A stretch of DNA of 55,084 nucleotides from Deltaproteobacteria bacterium (GCA_024636215.1 JAGXHL010000012.1:1-55084), one strand, 5' to 3'; shown: positions 18,101 through 27,675, counted from the first letter of the stretch. The notes: generated by a model from the letters alone, not told the origin. A program made the numbers and translations.

Positions 18101-19573
18101 ATGCCTTTGCGTGTTTACAATACCTTGTCAGGTAAAAAGGAAGAATTTCAGCCACTTGTGCCAAACAAGGTGGGGATGTATGTCTGCGGAGTGACGGTGT
18201 ATGATTACTGTCATATTGGTCACGCCCGGGCCAACATCGTCTTCGACATTGTTTACCGTTACCTGCAGTACAGCCATTACGACGTCACTTACGTCCGTAA
18301 CTATACAGACGTTGATGACAAGATTATTGCCCGTGCCAATGAACGCGGTATTAGCAGCCAGGCGCTCGCCGAAGAGTTTATCGAGGCTTTCGATGCAGAT
18401 ATGGAGGCTTTGGGCTTACGGAGACCAACCCATGAGCCCAAAGCGACCGAGCATATAGCGCAGATCATCGCTTTGATCGAAGGCCTGATCACCAAGGGGA
18501 TGGCCTATGAATCGGCCGGAGATGTTTACTACAGCGTCGCAGAGTTTCCCTCTTACCTGAAGCTCTCCAAGCGCAACCTGGAGGAGATGCAGGCCGGGGC
18601 ACGCATTGCTCCCGGTGAGCTGAAGCGCAATCCGATGGACTTTGCACTCTGGAAGACGGCCAAGCCCGGTGAACCGAGTTGGGCGTCGCCCTGGGGGGCG
18701 GGTCGCCCGGGCTGGCATATCGAATGTTCAGCCATGAGTTCGGCCCTGCTCGGCGAGACGTTCGATATTCACGGTGGCGGTCGGGACCTGATCTTCCCAC
18801 ATCACGAGAATGAGATTGCCCAGTCGGAGGGAGCCTCCGGCAAGCCTTTTGTCAAATACTGGCTGCACAACGGTTTTGTCAACGTCAATCAGGAGAAGAT
18901 GAGCAAGTCGCTCGGCAATTTCTTTACGATTCGGGATATCCTGAAGAGCTACGATGCTGAAGTAATCCGGTTCTTTATCCTGACGGCTCATTACCGCTCG
19001 CCGATCGACTTCTCAGACCAGAACCTTGAAGAAGCACGGCTCGGCCTGAGCCGCTTTTATGAAGCTCTGGCACAGCTCGACAAAGCTCTGGCCAGAGCGG
19101 ATAAGGATGCGAAACAAGGCGAGCTGTCGGAATCTTTAGCCGATCCGGTGGCACGCTTGGCTCAACTAGAAGAGCGTTTTCGCACGGCTATGGATGATGA
19201 TTTCAATACCGCTCTTGCGATTGGCCATATGTTCGATGCCGTGCGGGCAATCAATCGGATTCTGGCGGAAGAAAGTAATCTGCAAGGTCAGCTGCAGGAC
19301 ATCCTCGGCAAGGGTCGTGACGACCTCTTGCGTCTCGGTGAAGTGCTTGGCCTGTTTGTCTCTGAGCCTTCTGCCTGGCTGGCACGCAGCGCCCGGGAAG
19401 GTTTGTCGGCGTCCGGTTTGAGCGCTGATGAGATCGAAAATCTGATCCGGGAACGACGAGAAGCCCGGATAAATAAGGATTTTGCCAGGTCGGACCAGAT
19501 TCGTGATGAATTGGCTGCCAAAGGCGTGCAGTTGCTCGATGGTCCGGAGGGCACGACCTGGAAAATGAAATAA
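18101..19573 (+). CDS. cysS: cysteinyl-tRNA synthetase
   Basis: A 490-residue class I synthetase that charges tRNA-Cys. The HIGH motif is [13 protein letters not shown], the KMSKS loop is EKMSKSLGN, and zinc ligands are visible as the Cys in [10 protein letters not shown], the Cys in WHIECSAMS and His/Glu in [10 protein letters not shown]. The DALR-like anticodon domain occupies the C-terminal third. GGAGAAGAGCTT precedes the ATG. It splits cheB from the cheY gene, and lies in the region where relatives place it near ispDF; the chemosensory genes appear to sit between glnS and cysS. Confidence 0.96.
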   Translation: MPLRVYNTLSGKKEEFQPLVPNKVGMYVCGVTVYDYCHIGHARANIVFDIVYRYLQYSHYDVTYVRNYTDVDDKIIARANERGISSQALAEEFIEAFDADMEALGLRRPTHEPKATEHIAQIIALIEGLITKGMAYESAGDVYYSVAEFPSYLKLSKRNLEEMQAGARIAPGELKRNPMDFALWKTAKPGEPSWASPWGAGRPGWHIECSAMSSALLGETFDIHGGGRDLIFPHHENEIAQSEGASGKPFVKYWLHNGFVNVNQEKMSKSLGNFFTIRDILKSYDAEVIRFFILTAHYRSPIDFSDQNLEEARLGLSRFYEALAQLDKALARADKDAKQGELSESLADPVARLAQLEERFRTAMDDDFNTALAIGHMFDAVRAINRILAEESNLQGQLQDILGKGRDDLLRLGEVLGLFVSEPSAWLARSAREGLSASGLSADEIENLIRERREARINKDFARSDQIRDELAAKGVQLLDGPEGTTWKMK

Positions 19574-19601
19574 TGGTAAAATCTATGTATTGGAGAGTCC
19601 T

Positions 19602-19970
19602 ATGGCAAAGAAGATTATGATCGTCGATGATTCGCCCTCAGTTCTGGCGATTCTTGATGATATGCTGGTTGATCTTGGTTACGAGGTGACTGCGGCTGAT
19701 AACGGCAAGCAGGCCTGTGGGTTGCTGGAAACCACCCGTTTCGATCTGATTATTACTGATTTGACCATGCCGGTCATGGACGGAATCGCCTTTGTGCAAG
19801 CCGCAAAGCAAATGCCGAACTGTAAATTCGTACCGATCGTCATGCTTTCCTCGGAAGAGGATGAGGCGAAGATCGCAGCAGCCAAGAAGGTCGGTATCTC
19901 TACGTTTTTGCGCAAACCGGTTAAAGAGGTGCAGCTGAAGACCATCCTCCAGGTCGTTCTCGGCTCCTGA
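19602..19970 (+). CDS. CheY-like single-domain response regulator
   Basis: A 122-residue stand-alone receiver. Acid pair Asp9-Asp10 (IMIVDDSPSV), phosphoacceptor Asp53 (LIITDLTMPVMDG), Ser in VMLSSEEDE and Lys in FLRKPVKE are all in place, so it should be phosphorylated, probably by the CheA encoded 2.6 kb upstream. No output domain. GGAG lies 6 bases before the ATG at 19602; a longer in-frame start at 19590 lacks a site. Seventeen-residue-scale differences from canonical CheY do not affect active residues. Target is either flagellar motor or another chemosensory output; this cannot be told here. Confidence 0.9.
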   Translation: MAKKIMIVDDSPSVLAILDDMLVDLGYEVTAADNGKQACGLLETTRFDLIITDLTMPVMDGIAFVQAAKQMPNCKFVPIVMLSSEEDEAKIAAAKKVGISTFLRKPVKEVQLKTILQVVLGS

Positions 19971-20004
19971 TTAATCCCGGCAAAGCGCTTTCGGTCTTAT
20001 AAGT

Positions 20005-21999
20005 ATGGCCAAATTTGTTTTAGAGACCGATTACCAGCCGCAGGGTGATCAGCCGCAGGCGATTGCGGAGCTGGTTGCCGGCCTGCAACGCGGAGACCGG
20101 CACCAGGTGTTGCTCGGTGTGACTGGCTCAGGCAAAACCTTCACCATGGCCAATGTCGTCATGGCCGTGCAGCGACCAACGCTGGTGCTGGCGCCGAACA
20201 AGACCCTGGCTGCCCAGCTCTATGGCGAGTTCAAGGAGCTCTTCCCCGACAACGCCATCGAGTATTTCGTCTCCTACTACGATTACTATCAGCCCGAAGC
20301 TTACGTTCCCACCACGGATACTTTTATTGAAAAAGATTCCTCGATCAACGAGGAGATCGACAAACTGCGTCATAGCGCAACCCGCAGTCTGTTGACCCGC
20401 CGCGATGTCCTGATTGTCGCTTCAGTCTCCTGTATCTACGGTCTGGGTTCACCGGAAGCTTATCACGGTCTGCTGATTCGCCTTGAACAGGGGATGGCGC
20501 TGGATCGCAACCAGTTGCTGCGGAGGCTGATCGATATCCAGTACACGCGCAATGATGTTGATTTTCACCGCGGCACCTTCCGTGTTCGGGGCGATACGGT
20601 GGAGGTCTTTCCCGCTTATGAAGAAGACCGTGCCCTGAGGATAGAGTTTTTTGGTGACGAGGTCGAAACAATCAGCGAAATTGACCCCTTGCGGGGCAAG
20701 GTGATTGATCGACTAGCGGCGACGGCAATTTTTCCTGCCAGCCATTACGTTGCCACCAAGCCGACCCTGGATCAGGCTATTCGTGAAATCCAGGAGGAAC
20801 TGCGCGAGCGGATTCAGTTTTTGCGTGGAGAAAACCGCCTGGTCGAAGCTCAGCGCATAGAGCAGCGGACCCTTTTTGATATCGAGATGATGGAAGAGAT
20901 GGGCTTCTGCCAGGGGATCGAAAACTATTCACGCTATCTGGATCGTCGCCAAAAGGGTTCGCCTCCGGCAACCCTGTTTGATTATTTCCCTGAAGATGCC
21001 TTACTTTTTATCGATGAAAGTCATGTCACCGTTTCACAGATCGGCGGCATGTATCGCGGCGACCGCAGTCGCAAGAGCACCCTGGTGGAGTATGGCTTCA
21101 GATTGCCTTCGGCACTGGACAACCGGCCTCTGACCTTTGATGAGTTCAGCGCCAAGGCGATTCCGACCGTCTATGCTTCAGCGACTCCCGGGGATTATGA
21201 GCTGACCCAGTCTGCCGGCGTTGTCGTCGAACAGATTGTACGTCCGACCGGTCTGGTTGACCCTCCGATTGAGGTCCGGCCAGCCATTAGCCAGGTGGAC
21301 GATTTACTGGATGAGCTGCGCCGGGTTGTTGCAGAACAGGGCCGGGTTCTCGTCACCACCTTGACCAAGCGTATGGCAGAGGATTTAACCGGCTACCTCG
21401 ATGAGGTCGGTATTCGCTGCCGCTACCTGCATTCCGATATCGACACCGTTGAACGGATTCGCATCATTCGCGACCTGCGTCAGGGCATTTTCGATGTTCT
21501 GGTCGGCATCAACCTTCTGCGGGAAGGGTTGGATATCCCGGAGGTTGCTCTGGTCGCCATTCTCGATGCCGACAAGGAGGGGTTCTTACGCAGCACCCGT
21601 TCTCTGATCCAGACCTGCGGGCGGGCTGCGCGCAATGTCGATGGCCGGGTGATCATGTACGCGGACAAGACCACCCGCTCCATGCAGGCTTGTCTCGATG
21701 AGACCGAGCGTCGCCGCGCCACCCAGTTAAGTTACAATCAAAAGCACGGGATCACCCCGGAGACGGTGCGCAAATCATTTCGTTCGATCCTCGATGTCCT
21801 CTCTTCGGAGAGGGCGCCGGAGAGTCTGGCCGCCGAAGCACTTGCTGAATATGGTTCTCAGGCAGAGCTGAGTGCAGAGATAAAACGCTTGCGGGCAGAG
21901 ATGCTGCAGGCGGCCGCCGCACTCGAGTTTGAAAAGGCCGCAGACTTACGCGACCGGGTGCTGCTGCTTGAGAAGCATGAGCTGTTACTGCGAGGCTAG
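20005..21999 (+). CDS. uvrB: UvrABC excinuclease subunit B
   Basis: A 664-residue helicase-like subunit of nucleotide excision repair that verifies DNA damage handed over by UvrA and recruits UvrC. Walker A is [12 protein letters not shown], the beta-hairpin region [12 protein letters not shown] is intact, Walker B is [10 protein letters not shown], and motifs [27 protein letters not shown] and QTCGRAARN follow. The C-terminal UVR motif (about 625-664, [14 protein letters not shown]) that meets UvrC is present. No strong ribosome-binding site is visible. It converges with the DUF4870 gene 21 bases later without a clear terminator. Confidence 0.97.
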   Translation: MAKFVLETDYQPQGDQPQAIAELVAGLQRGDRHQVLLGVTGSGKTFTMANVVMAVQRPTLVLAPNKTLAAQLYGEFKELFPDNAIEYFVSYYDYYQPEAYVPTTDTFIEKDSSINEEIDKLRHSATRSLLTRRDVLIVASVSCIYGLGSPEAYHGLLIRLEQGMALDRNQLLRRLIDIQYTRNDVDFHRGTFRVRGDTVEVFPAYEEDRALRIEFFGDEVETISEIDPLRGKVIDRLAATAIFPASHYVATKPTLDQAIREIQEELRERIQFLRGENRLVEAQRIEQRTLFDIEMMEEMGFCQGIENYSRYLDRRQKGSPPATLFDYFPEDALLFIDESHVTVSQIGGMYRGDRSRKSTLVEYGFRLPSALDNRPLTFDEFSAKAIPTVYASATPGDYELTQSAGVVVEQIVRPTGLVDPPIEVRPAISQVDDLLDELRRVVAEQGRVLVTTLTKRMAEDLTGYLDEVGIRCRYLHSDIDTVERIRIIRDLRQGIFDVLVGINLLREGLDIPEVALVAILDADKEGFLRSTRSLIQTCGRAARNVDGRVIMYADKTTRSMQACLDETERRRATQLSYNQKHGITPETVRKSFRSILDVLSSERAPESLAAEALAEYGSQAELSAEIKRLRAEMLQAAAALEFEKAADLRDRVLLLEKHELLLRG

Positions 22000-22020
22000 G
22001 GTTGAGTTGCTAAAGGGCGC

Positions 22021-22377
22021 TCAGCAGGGCATGGGCCGGTTTTCGCTCAGGTAGAGCCAGCCTTTGACTATGCGATAGATCATCCAGATTGAGACCGCCA
22101 GAAGAATGGCCCAACCGACCAGAAAAATCACGGTAATGCCGCCGATCACCATCCAGACCAGAGAATACCAGAAGGTTTTTGTCTGCCAGCGGAAGTGGCT
22201 TTCAATCCAGCTCCCCTTGACATCGTCCATGCGAACATAGTTGATGATGACTCCGGCAAACAGAGTCAGACTGCCGGTGAACAGGCTGGTCGCTTGCAGG
22301 GCGTAAACGATTAAGGCCAGCCTGCGCAGGCTTTCTTCTGTCGGCGAAGAGGTAATCGTTTGCCAGTTCTCCTCCAT
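22021..22377 (-). CDS. DUF4870-like integral membrane protein
   Basis: A 118-residue protein with about three transmembrane helices (ALQATSLFTGSLTLFAGVII; SLVWMVIGGITVIFLVGWAI; AVSIWMIYRIVKGWLYL). The pattern WxExHFRWQTKTFW followed by helices and IYRIVKGWLYLSENRPMP resembles small DUF4870-type proteins. No function is established. GAGG lies five bases before ATG 22377. It follows the lipoprotein gene by 8 bases and is the last gene of the three-gene operon starting at 23190. Confidence 0.75.
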   Translation of the reverse strand: MEENWQTITSSPTEESLRRLALIVYALQATSLFTGSLTLFAGVIINYVRMDDVKGSWIESHFRWQTKTFWYSLVWMVIGGITVIFLVGWAILLAVSIWMIYRIVKGWLYLSENRPMPC

Positions 22378-22385
22378 GGTGGCCT

Positions 22386-22961
22386 CTAGTTTCTGCCCAT
22401 CTGTTCAGCCAGGTGCTGAACAGCGCTCGGGACCACATCCTGGAACATGTCCTGGACGGAGATCTCAATCACGGTTGTCTGGCCATTGGCCAGGTTGAGG
22501 AACTCCAGCCGGTAGCTGGCGGTCATGATAACCCCATTGGCCGGGGCGGCGGTCATCTCGCGGGACAGGATGGTTCCGCTCATAACAAAGTCAGGGGCTT
22601 TTTGCAGGCCGAGGGTTTGCTGCACCTCAGACGCTGTACGCCCGTTAAATTGAGACGCTTCCGGCAGCTTTTCAGGGAACCTGGTGTCAACCTTAAGTTC
22701 AGCCGAGAAAAGGCCGAACTGATTGAAGTCGCTGGCAAAGGCGGCCGCTTCTTCTCCGCGACAGATGTAAAACGCCTGATCCGTCTTGTCAAAGGGGCCC
22801 AGCACTGCGACCTGACTGCCCATGGCTAACGTGGAAAGGTCTCCCTGAATAACTCTGAAGTCCTTGATGCCGTTGCTGGCCACCATCACGCCGCCGATTA
22901 TGGGGCCACAGGCACTTAGGAAAAACAGGCAAAGTCCGGCCCAGAAAGCTTTTGTTTTCAT
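22386..22961 (-). CDS. uncharacterised lipoprotein, 191 residues
   Basis: A secreted lipoprotein: the signal ends LFFLSACG with the lipidated Cys at about residue 18, followed by a glycine-rich GPIIGGVMVAS. The rest is a soluble domain with alternating strand-like segments and a C-terminal ISVQDMFQDVVPSAVQHLAEQM. I do not recognise the family. ATG 22961 is chosen because AAGGAGACTAAC lies directly before it; that site is inside the end of the upstream cytochrome gene, whose stop codon is one base before this ATG. The tight packing suggests joint function with the diheme lipoprotein and the DUF4870 protein. Confidence 0.75.
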   Translation of the reverse strand: MKTKAFWAGLCLFFLSACGPIIGGVMVASNGIKDFRVIQGDLSTLAMGSQVAVLGPFDKTDQAFYICRGEEAAAFASDFNQFGLFSAELKVDTRFPEKLPEASQFNGRTASEVQQTLGLQKAPDFVMSGTILSREMTAAPANGVIMTASYRLEFLNLANGQTTVIEISVQDMFQDVVPSAVQHLAEQMGRN

Positions 22962-22962
22962 G

Positions 22963-23190
22963 TTAGTCTCCTTGTACAATGCGATGGCATCTTACACAGT
23001 TGTCGCTCACTTTATGCTCTTTGCCAATCTCCGCGACGGCATGGCAACTGTTACAATCCTGATTGGTCTGGGCCTTCTGGTGAGCCTCGGTATTGGTCCT
23101 GTGTGGAGAGAATGGAGCCATGCGTGTTACACAGGCGGTTAGCCATACCGCCATGCCAAGCACCGTGCAGGTGAAGAGAATCCTTTTCAT
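22963..23190 (-). CDS. small diheme c-type cytochrome lipoprotein, 75 residues
   Basis: A 75-residue protein with a lipoprotein signal (LGMAVWLTAC, Cys about 19) and two heme c motifs, CNSCH and CVRCH, near the C-terminus, with extra histidines (HKVSD, HRTN) as possible distal ligands. It is therefore a membrane-anchored periplasmic electron carrier. Start ATG 23190 has CAGAGGTG about 4 bases before it; the longer frame upstream has no site. It is the first gene of an operon with the lipoprotein and the DUF4870 protein. Its partner is unknown. Confidence 0.8.
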   Translation of the reverse strand: MKRILFTCTVLGMAVWLTACVTRMAPFSPHRTNTEAHQKAQTNQDCNSCHAVAEIGKEHKVSDNCVRCHRIVQGD

Positions 23191-23225
23191 GAGCACCTCT
23201 GTAATAATCGAATGGATTTTTTGAG

Positions 23226-23822
23226 ATGACTTTTTACCCATACAAACTAACAACATATCAGGCTTTTCACAAGAGGGAAGACCTGAAAAGGTTTTTCTGT
23301 GCAACCCGGTGTCTGCTGTCCCGGTTGCTTTTATGCTCTGGCTTTTTTCTCCTTGCCGGTTGCGCTGAAAAAACTGAGTCGGTATTTCCGCAGGAAACCG
23401 GAACTTTATCTGTTGAGATCAAGGGGTTTCGTTCTGACAAGGGAGAAGCACTGGTTTTCTTATTCTCCAGTAAAGACGGTTTCCCTGAGAATGTGGAAAA
23501 AGCCTGGCAGGGGCTTCATGTAAAGATTAAGGAAGGTCGTGCTCGGGCAGACTTCTTGGCACTCCCTTATGGGACCTATGCTCTGGCTGTCCTTCACGAT
23601 GAAGATATGGACGGGCAGATGGCGAGCTCCTGGCTCGGACTGCCGCGGGAAGGCTTTGGCTTTTCCGGTCGACCCGAGTATAATTTCGGGCCTCCTGGCT
23701 TTGAAGAGACGAGCTTCCTGATGTTTGCAAAAGCCAGGCAGATGGTTGTCTGGATGAGGTACGAAACAGACCGCCAGCATAAGCAAAATAAACGGCGCAC
23801 TGATCAAAACGGCAAGCCATGA
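23226..23822 (+). CDS. DUF2141 family lipoprotein
   Basis: A 198-residue protein with an N-terminal signal whose lipobox is FFLLAGC (Cys about 46) and a beta-rich domain matching DUF2141: RSDKGEALVFLFSS, LPYGTYALAVLHDEDMDGQ and PREGFGFSG are the typical blocks. No function is established for the family. The n-region before the hydrophobic helix is unusually long (about 33 residues) if the start is 23226; no alternative ATG, GTG or TTG with a good site lies between, so I keep it with reduced trust. Divergent from the diheme lipoprotein gene; ubiD follows 13 bases after. Confidence 0.75.
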   Translation: MTFYPYKLTTYQAFHKREDLKRFFCATRCLLSRLLLCSGFFLLAGCAEKTESVFPQETGTLSVEIKGFRSDKGEALVFLFSSKDGFPENVEKAWQGLHVKIKEGRARADFLALPYGTYALAVLHDEDMDGQMASSWLGLPREGFGFSGRPEYNFGPPGFEETSFLMFAKARQMVVWMRYETDRQHKQNKRRTDQNGKP

Positions 23823-23835
23823 AGGGGCTTTGAGT

Positions 23836-25674
23836 ATGGGTTATCGAAATCTGCAGGAGACCGTTGCCGCGCTGGAAAGAACGGCACAGCTTAAACGCAT
23901 CGACGTAGAAGTTGACCCGTATCTTGAAGTTGGCGCTATCCAGCGCCGGGTTTACGCCTCTGGCGGTCCCGCCCTGCTCTTTACCCGTGTCAAGGGTTGT
24001 ACCTTCCCGATGTTGGGCAATCTGTTCGGGACCCTTGAACGAGCACGTTACCTGTTTCGGGACACCTTGCCGGCAATCGAGCGGCTGGTCGCTATCAAGG
24101 TCGATCCCGGCGTGGCTTTGCGTCAGCTGGGTGGCTCTTTTGGCCTTGCTCGTCACGCCTGGCATCTCCTGCCCAAAGCGAAGGCCGGTGCCCCCGTGCT
24201 GCAGCATGTTACCTCTCTGACCCGGTTGCCGCAACTGGTCTCCTGGCCTGAAGATGGCGGCGCTTTTATTACCCTGCCTCAGGTTTACAGCGAGTCCCCC
24301 GGCAAGCGCGGCTGGCGTAATTCCAATCTGGGTATGTATCGCGTGCAGATCTCCGGGGGCGACTATGCTGCAGATGAGGTGGGCCTGCATTACCAGATAC
24401 ATCGCGGTATCGGAGTCCACCACGCTGAAGCTCTGAAGCAAGACCAGGCGCTGCCGGTCAATGTCTTTGTCGGTGGTCCGCCGAGCCTGAGCCTGGCTGC
24501 GGTAATGCCTTTGCCGGAAGGGATGCCGGAGCTGGCTTTTGCCGGTTTGCTCGGTGGCCATCGCCTGCCGGTGGTGAAGACTCCCAATGGTCTGCTTGCT
24601 CCTGCGGAAGCAGACTTCTGCCTGTCAGGGTATATCCTCTCTGGTGAGATCCGTCCGGAAGGTCCTTTTGGTGATCATCTTGGTTATTACAGCCTGACCC
24701 ACGATTTCCCGGTGATGAAAGTGACCCGGGTCTTCCATCGACCAGGAGCAATCTGGCCTTTTACCACCGTCGGTCGACCGCCCCAGGAAGATACCACTTT
24801 CGGCGCCTTGATCCACGACATGACCGGAGCGGCCATTCCTGACCTGGTGCCAGGTGTGCGTGCCGTTCATGCTGTCGATGTCGCCGGAGTGCATCCTCTC
24901 CTGCTTGCCATCGGCAGTGAGCGCTACCTGCCCTACCTGGATGATGCCGAACCTCAGGAACTTCTTACTCAGGCCAATGCCTTGCTTGGCCAGGGACAGC
25001 TGTCGCTGGCCAAGTATCTGATGATCGTTAACGAAGCTGATCAACCTCAGCTGGATATTCACGATATCGGGGCGTTTCTAAATACCCTTCTCGAGCGGAT
25101 CGACTGGCGGCGGGATCTGCACTTCCAGACGCGTACGACGATCGATACGCTCGATTATTCGGGTGAGGGTCTGAATGCTGGTTCGAAAGTGGTGATGGCA
25201 GCTTGCGGACCCATTTGTCGCACCCTGGCAACGGAGATCCCTTGCGACCTGCGCTTACCTGCCGGATTTTCCCGAGCGAAAGTCGCAGCGCCGGGGATTC
25301 TGGTCGTGCAGGGCGAGGCCTGGCAAGGAGAACGTGGCGCCCCGGCTGCGGATCTGTCGGCCTTCTGCCGCTCTTATACCCAGGATGATGAGATCAACGC
25401 TTTCCCCCTGGTGGTGATCGTCGATGATGCCGAATTTTCTGCCCGGAATCTGCATAACCTGCTCTGGGTAGCCTTCACCCGATCAGCGCCGGCCAGTGAC
25501 ATTGAAGGCATTGCGGCCTTCACCCGGGTGAAGCACTGGGGTTGCCATGGCAGCCTGGTGATCGATGCCCGAAGCAAGAGTTTCCATGCCCCGGCACTCG
25601 AAGAGGATCCTGCCGTTGCAAGACGCGTCGATGAGCTTGCTGTGGTCGGCGGAGCCTTGCACGGATTGTTTTAG
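23836..25674 (+). CDS. UbiD family decarboxylase
   Basis: A 612-residue enzyme of the UbiD type, which uses prenylated FMN to decarboxylate aromatic or alpha,beta-unsaturated acids. The best known substrate is 4-hydroxy-3-polyprenylbenzoate in quinone synthesis, and a menaquinone or aromatic-acid role is equally possible here. Diagnostic segments: VGGPPSLSLAAVMPLPEG, SGEIRPEGPFGDHLGYYS and FPLVVIVDDAEFSARNLHNL. The length exceeds the 490 of E. coli UbiD, as in other members of this subgroup. ATG 23836 follows AAGGGG; a TTG two codons earlier is unlikely. A long perfect hairpin ends the transcript. UbiX, needed to make the cofactor, is not in the window. Confidence 0.88.
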   Translation: MGYRNLQETVAALERTAQLKRIDVEVDPYLEVGAIQRRVYASGGPALLFTRVKGCTFPMLGNLFGTLERARYLFRDTLPAIERLVAIKVDPGVALRQLGGSFGLARHAWHLLPKAKAGAPVLQHVTSLTRLPQLVSWPEDGGAFITLPQVYSESPGKRGWRNSNLGMYRVQISGGDYAADEVGLHYQIHRGIGVHHAEALKQDQALPVNVFVGGPPSLSLAAVMPLPEGMPELAFAGLLGGHRLPVVKTPNGLLAPAEADFCLSGYILSGEIRPEGPFGDHLGYYSLTHDFPVMKVTRVFHRPGAIWPFTTVGRPPQEDTTFGALIHDMTGAAIPDLVPGVRAVHAVDVAGVHPLLLAIGSERYLPYLDDAEPQELLTQANALLGQGQLSLAKYLMIVNEADQPQLDIHDIGAFLNTLLERIDWRRDLHFQTRTTIDTLDYSGEGLNAGSKVVMAACGPICRTLATEIPCDLRLPAGFSRAKVAAPGILVVQGEAWQGERGAPAADLSAFCRSYTQDDEINAFPLVVIVDDAEFSARNLHNLLWVAFTRSAPASDIEGIAAFTRVKHWGCHGSLVIDARSKSFHAPALEEDPAVARRVDELAVVGGALHGLF

Positions 25675-25739
25675 GAGGCTCGCGATTGCCTGGGCTGTGG
25701 GGGGTTGGTCTCTGGGGTGGGTAATCAATTGGTAAAAGG

Positions 25740-25786
25740 CAACGGGGACAGGCTCACTATTGAGCCTGTCCCCGTTGTTTGTTTTG
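25740..25786. terminator. strong hairpin terminator after ubiD
   Basis: A perfect 17-bp stem (25740-25756 with 25761-25777, core GGGGACAGGCTCA) with a CTAT loop, followed by TTTGTTTTG. It serves ubiD and, read the other way, may serve the convergent cytochrome gene that ends at 25796. Confidence 0.85.
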
Positions 25787-25795
25787 AATGCAGTT

Positions 25796-27259
25796 TTACA
25801 ACTCTTCTCCCTGCAGGGTTTTCAGGATCTTCGGGTCCTGCTCTTCAATGGCCAGCAAGGTGTGGCAGGTGTTGCAATCCGCCGAAATCGTTTGACCGTC
25901 AGGGCTCTCATGCATGTCATCGTGGCAGCGGAAACAACCGATTTCAAAGTCAGGTCCGTGGCCGATGTGGTTGACGTAAGTCCCCCAGTTGACTTTCATT
26001 TCTGGAAAGACATTCTCTGAGTAGGCTTCGACGACACCCATGATCGCTTCTTCAAGCAAGCCGGGCTTGTCGCTCAGAAGTTGTGGGTAGTTTTCACTGT
26101 ACCAGTTCTCAAGCCCCCCGGTTATTGCCTCATGTGCCGCCTCGGAGCTTTCATACTCTATTGTGATCAGCTCGAGAGCCTGTCTTTTGATGTACGGCAG
26201 TTCCTGAGGAATGTCGCCTTCGGCCAGCTTGCGATCGAGAGCTGCGTCCGGTTCTAAGTAAATGTGCGATGGCCGGTTGTGGCAGTCAATGCAGTCCATT
26301 TCGCGGGTTGCGTTCTCTGTAGCGGTCTCTGCAAGAAGCTCATCGGCATCCGGGGTGCGGAAGACCGTTTGCGAGCCATCAGCTTTGGTCAGCGTGACCT
26401 CGGGGATAACCATGCGGTTGTGTTCGGTTGCCCGGTAGGTGATTTTGTTCTCAGGAGCTACGTGCCAGTGGATGCCGTGAGAACTCTGTGCCCGGTCACC
26501 TGCGCTGCCGATTTTCATGAGCAAAACGTCGTGCACTGTGGTGTTCTGCTCATCAGGTAAAAAACGCTTGGTGACGTTAAGTTTGTCGCCATGGAAGAGT
26601 TCAGGCCGATGGCATTCTTCACAGGTGTCACGAGCCGGGCGCAGACCATGCACCGGTGTCTGAATAGGGGTCGGGTAGGTTGCCGTAGACACGGCCAAAA
26701 GTTGGCGAGCGCCCGAAATCTTGGATTTAACAAACCAGTCAGCGCCCGAACCGATGTGACACTCGACACAGGCCACCCGTGAATGGGGTGAGTTTTTGTA
26801 GGCCGTGTACTCCGGCTCCATAACGGTATGGCAAAACTGGCCGCAGAACTGGGTTGACTCCATGTAATGGTAAGCCCGGTACAGAAACATGCTGAATACG
26901 GCAAAGTTCACCGAGGTCAGCAGAACAATCAGAAAGACGTTTCTGCGCAGACGTCCGAACATATCGGGTTCCGTGAAATATCTGCGCAGGTACTGCAATG
27001 TGAAGAGGTGCACGTCTCTTTCGCCGCGAAAAAAGAATGCGCCAATAAAAATCATAGCCAGCCCACCGAGAAAAACCGGTCCCAGAGCCAGGTATACGGC
27101 GGCGCCGAAGTAGGGGTTTTGAATATGCCAGACGCTGTCGGCCAGCATGTATGCCAGCAGAAAGGGTGTGGTGACGGTGACAATCATTCCGCCAAGGAGA
27201 GAGATGCGACTGCGACTGATACCAAGGAAGAAGTCCTTGACCATGTCAAATTGACCCAT
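25796..27259 (-). CDS. NapC/NirT-type multiheme inner-membrane cytochrome c
   Basis: A 487-residue cytochrome likely to oxidise menaquinol and pass electrons to periplasmic carriers. Three transmembrane helices lie in the first 135 residues, then a periplasmic domain with heme motifs CVECH, CEECH, CIDCH, CFRCH and CNTCH plus CGQFCH, a CX3CH variant at the first, NapC-like site (FCHTVMEPEYTAY, then SPHSRVACVECH). That gives five or six hemes. The architecture recalls ImcH of Geobacter sulfurreducens, but the heme count differs from what I recall for ImcH, so no symbol is given. ATG 27259 follows GGAGCTTTCC; a longer frame from 27292 has no site. Divergent from the small tandem genes. Confidence 0.88.
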   Translation of the reverse strand: MGQFDMVKDFFLGISRSRISLLGGMIVTVTTPFLLAYMLADSVWHIQNPYFGAAVYLALGPVFLGGLAMIFIGAFFFRGERDVHLFTLQYLRRYFTEPDMFGRLRRNVFLIVLLTSVNFAVFSMFLYRAYHYMESTQFCGQFCHTVMEPEYTAYKNSPHSRVACVECHIGSGADWFVKSKISGARQLLAVSTATYPTPIQTPVHGLRPARDTCEECHRPELFHGDKLNVTKRFLPDEQNTTVHDVLLMKIGSAGDRAQSSHGIHWHVAPENKITYRATEHNRMVIPEVTLTKADGSQTVFRTPDADELLAETATENATREMDCIDCHNRPSHIYLEPDAALDRKLAEGDIPQELPYIKRQALELITIEYESSEAAHEAITGGLENWYSENYPQLLSDKPGLLEEAIMGVVEAYSENVFPEMKVNWGTYVNHIGHGPDFEIGCFRCHDDMHESPDGQTISADCNTCHTLLAIEEQDPKILKTLQGEEL

Positions 27260-27457
27260 GGAAAGCTCCTGTTTTTTTCTGAGTAGCGGCAAGTCCAGCC
27301 CTAAAAAGGCCGCCTGAAAGGCTAATAATCGAGGGTGTCAACAAACAGTAAAAAAGATTAATTGGAGAGTTATTATCAAATGGCGTTAAAAAAAACAAGA
27401 AAAAAGGCGGAGTTAGCTGATTATTAACAGAGAATGAATTTTTTTTAATTTTTATTG

Positions 27458-27486
27458 TTGACATGAAATTTATTTAATGTTAAAAG
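27458..27486 (+). promoter_or_regulatory. candidate promoter of the tandem small-protein genes
   Basis: TTGACA at 27458-27463 with TTAAAA at 27480-27485 (16-base spacer) or TAAAAG one base later. It lies 45 bases before the first small gene. The whole gap 27260-27528 is strongly AT-rich and has no other gene; it should also carry the promoter of the leftward cytochrome gene. Confidence 0.5.
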
Positions 27487-27528
27487 TTTAATCAAGATTT
27501 ATTAAAAACAATTAACCGGGAGGTCGTT

Positions 27529-27675
27529 ATGAAAACTCAAAACAACTTTATGGATAGCGTTAAAAGCAGTTATATGGTCCTGATCATTGCCATGCTGGGT
27601 GTCTTCGCTTTTCTCTCCGCGGTCCTGATTGCCTGGCCTGCCCTCGCTTATATCGGTGCGAAACTGTTTAACTAG
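27529..27675 (+). CDS. 48-residue single-pass membrane protein, copy 1
   Basis: A tiny membrane protein with an N-terminal polar stretch (MKTQNNFMDSVKSSY), one long hydrophobic helix and the ending SAVLIAWPALAYIGAKLFN. GGGAGGTCGTT precedes the ATG, an excellent ribosome-binding site. It is the most divergent of three tandem paralogues. I do not recognise the family. Small single-helix subunits are known in other respiratory complexes (CydX in cytochrome bd, for example), and the neighbours here are quinol-oxidising cytochrome genes, so an accessory-subunit role is a reasonable guess only. Confidence 0.75.
   Translation: MKTQNNFMDSVKSSYMVLIIAMLGVFAFLSAVLIAWPALAYIGAKLFN

Noticed and set aside
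23527..24561. 344-codon minus-strand frame opposite ubiD
   Set aside because: It lies opposite the UbiD gene and the DUF2141 gene, which have clear family motifs.
25740..25777. Long inverted repeat as a possible attachment site or mobile element end
   Set aside because: Position right after ubiD, a short loop and a following T-rich tract fit a terminator better.
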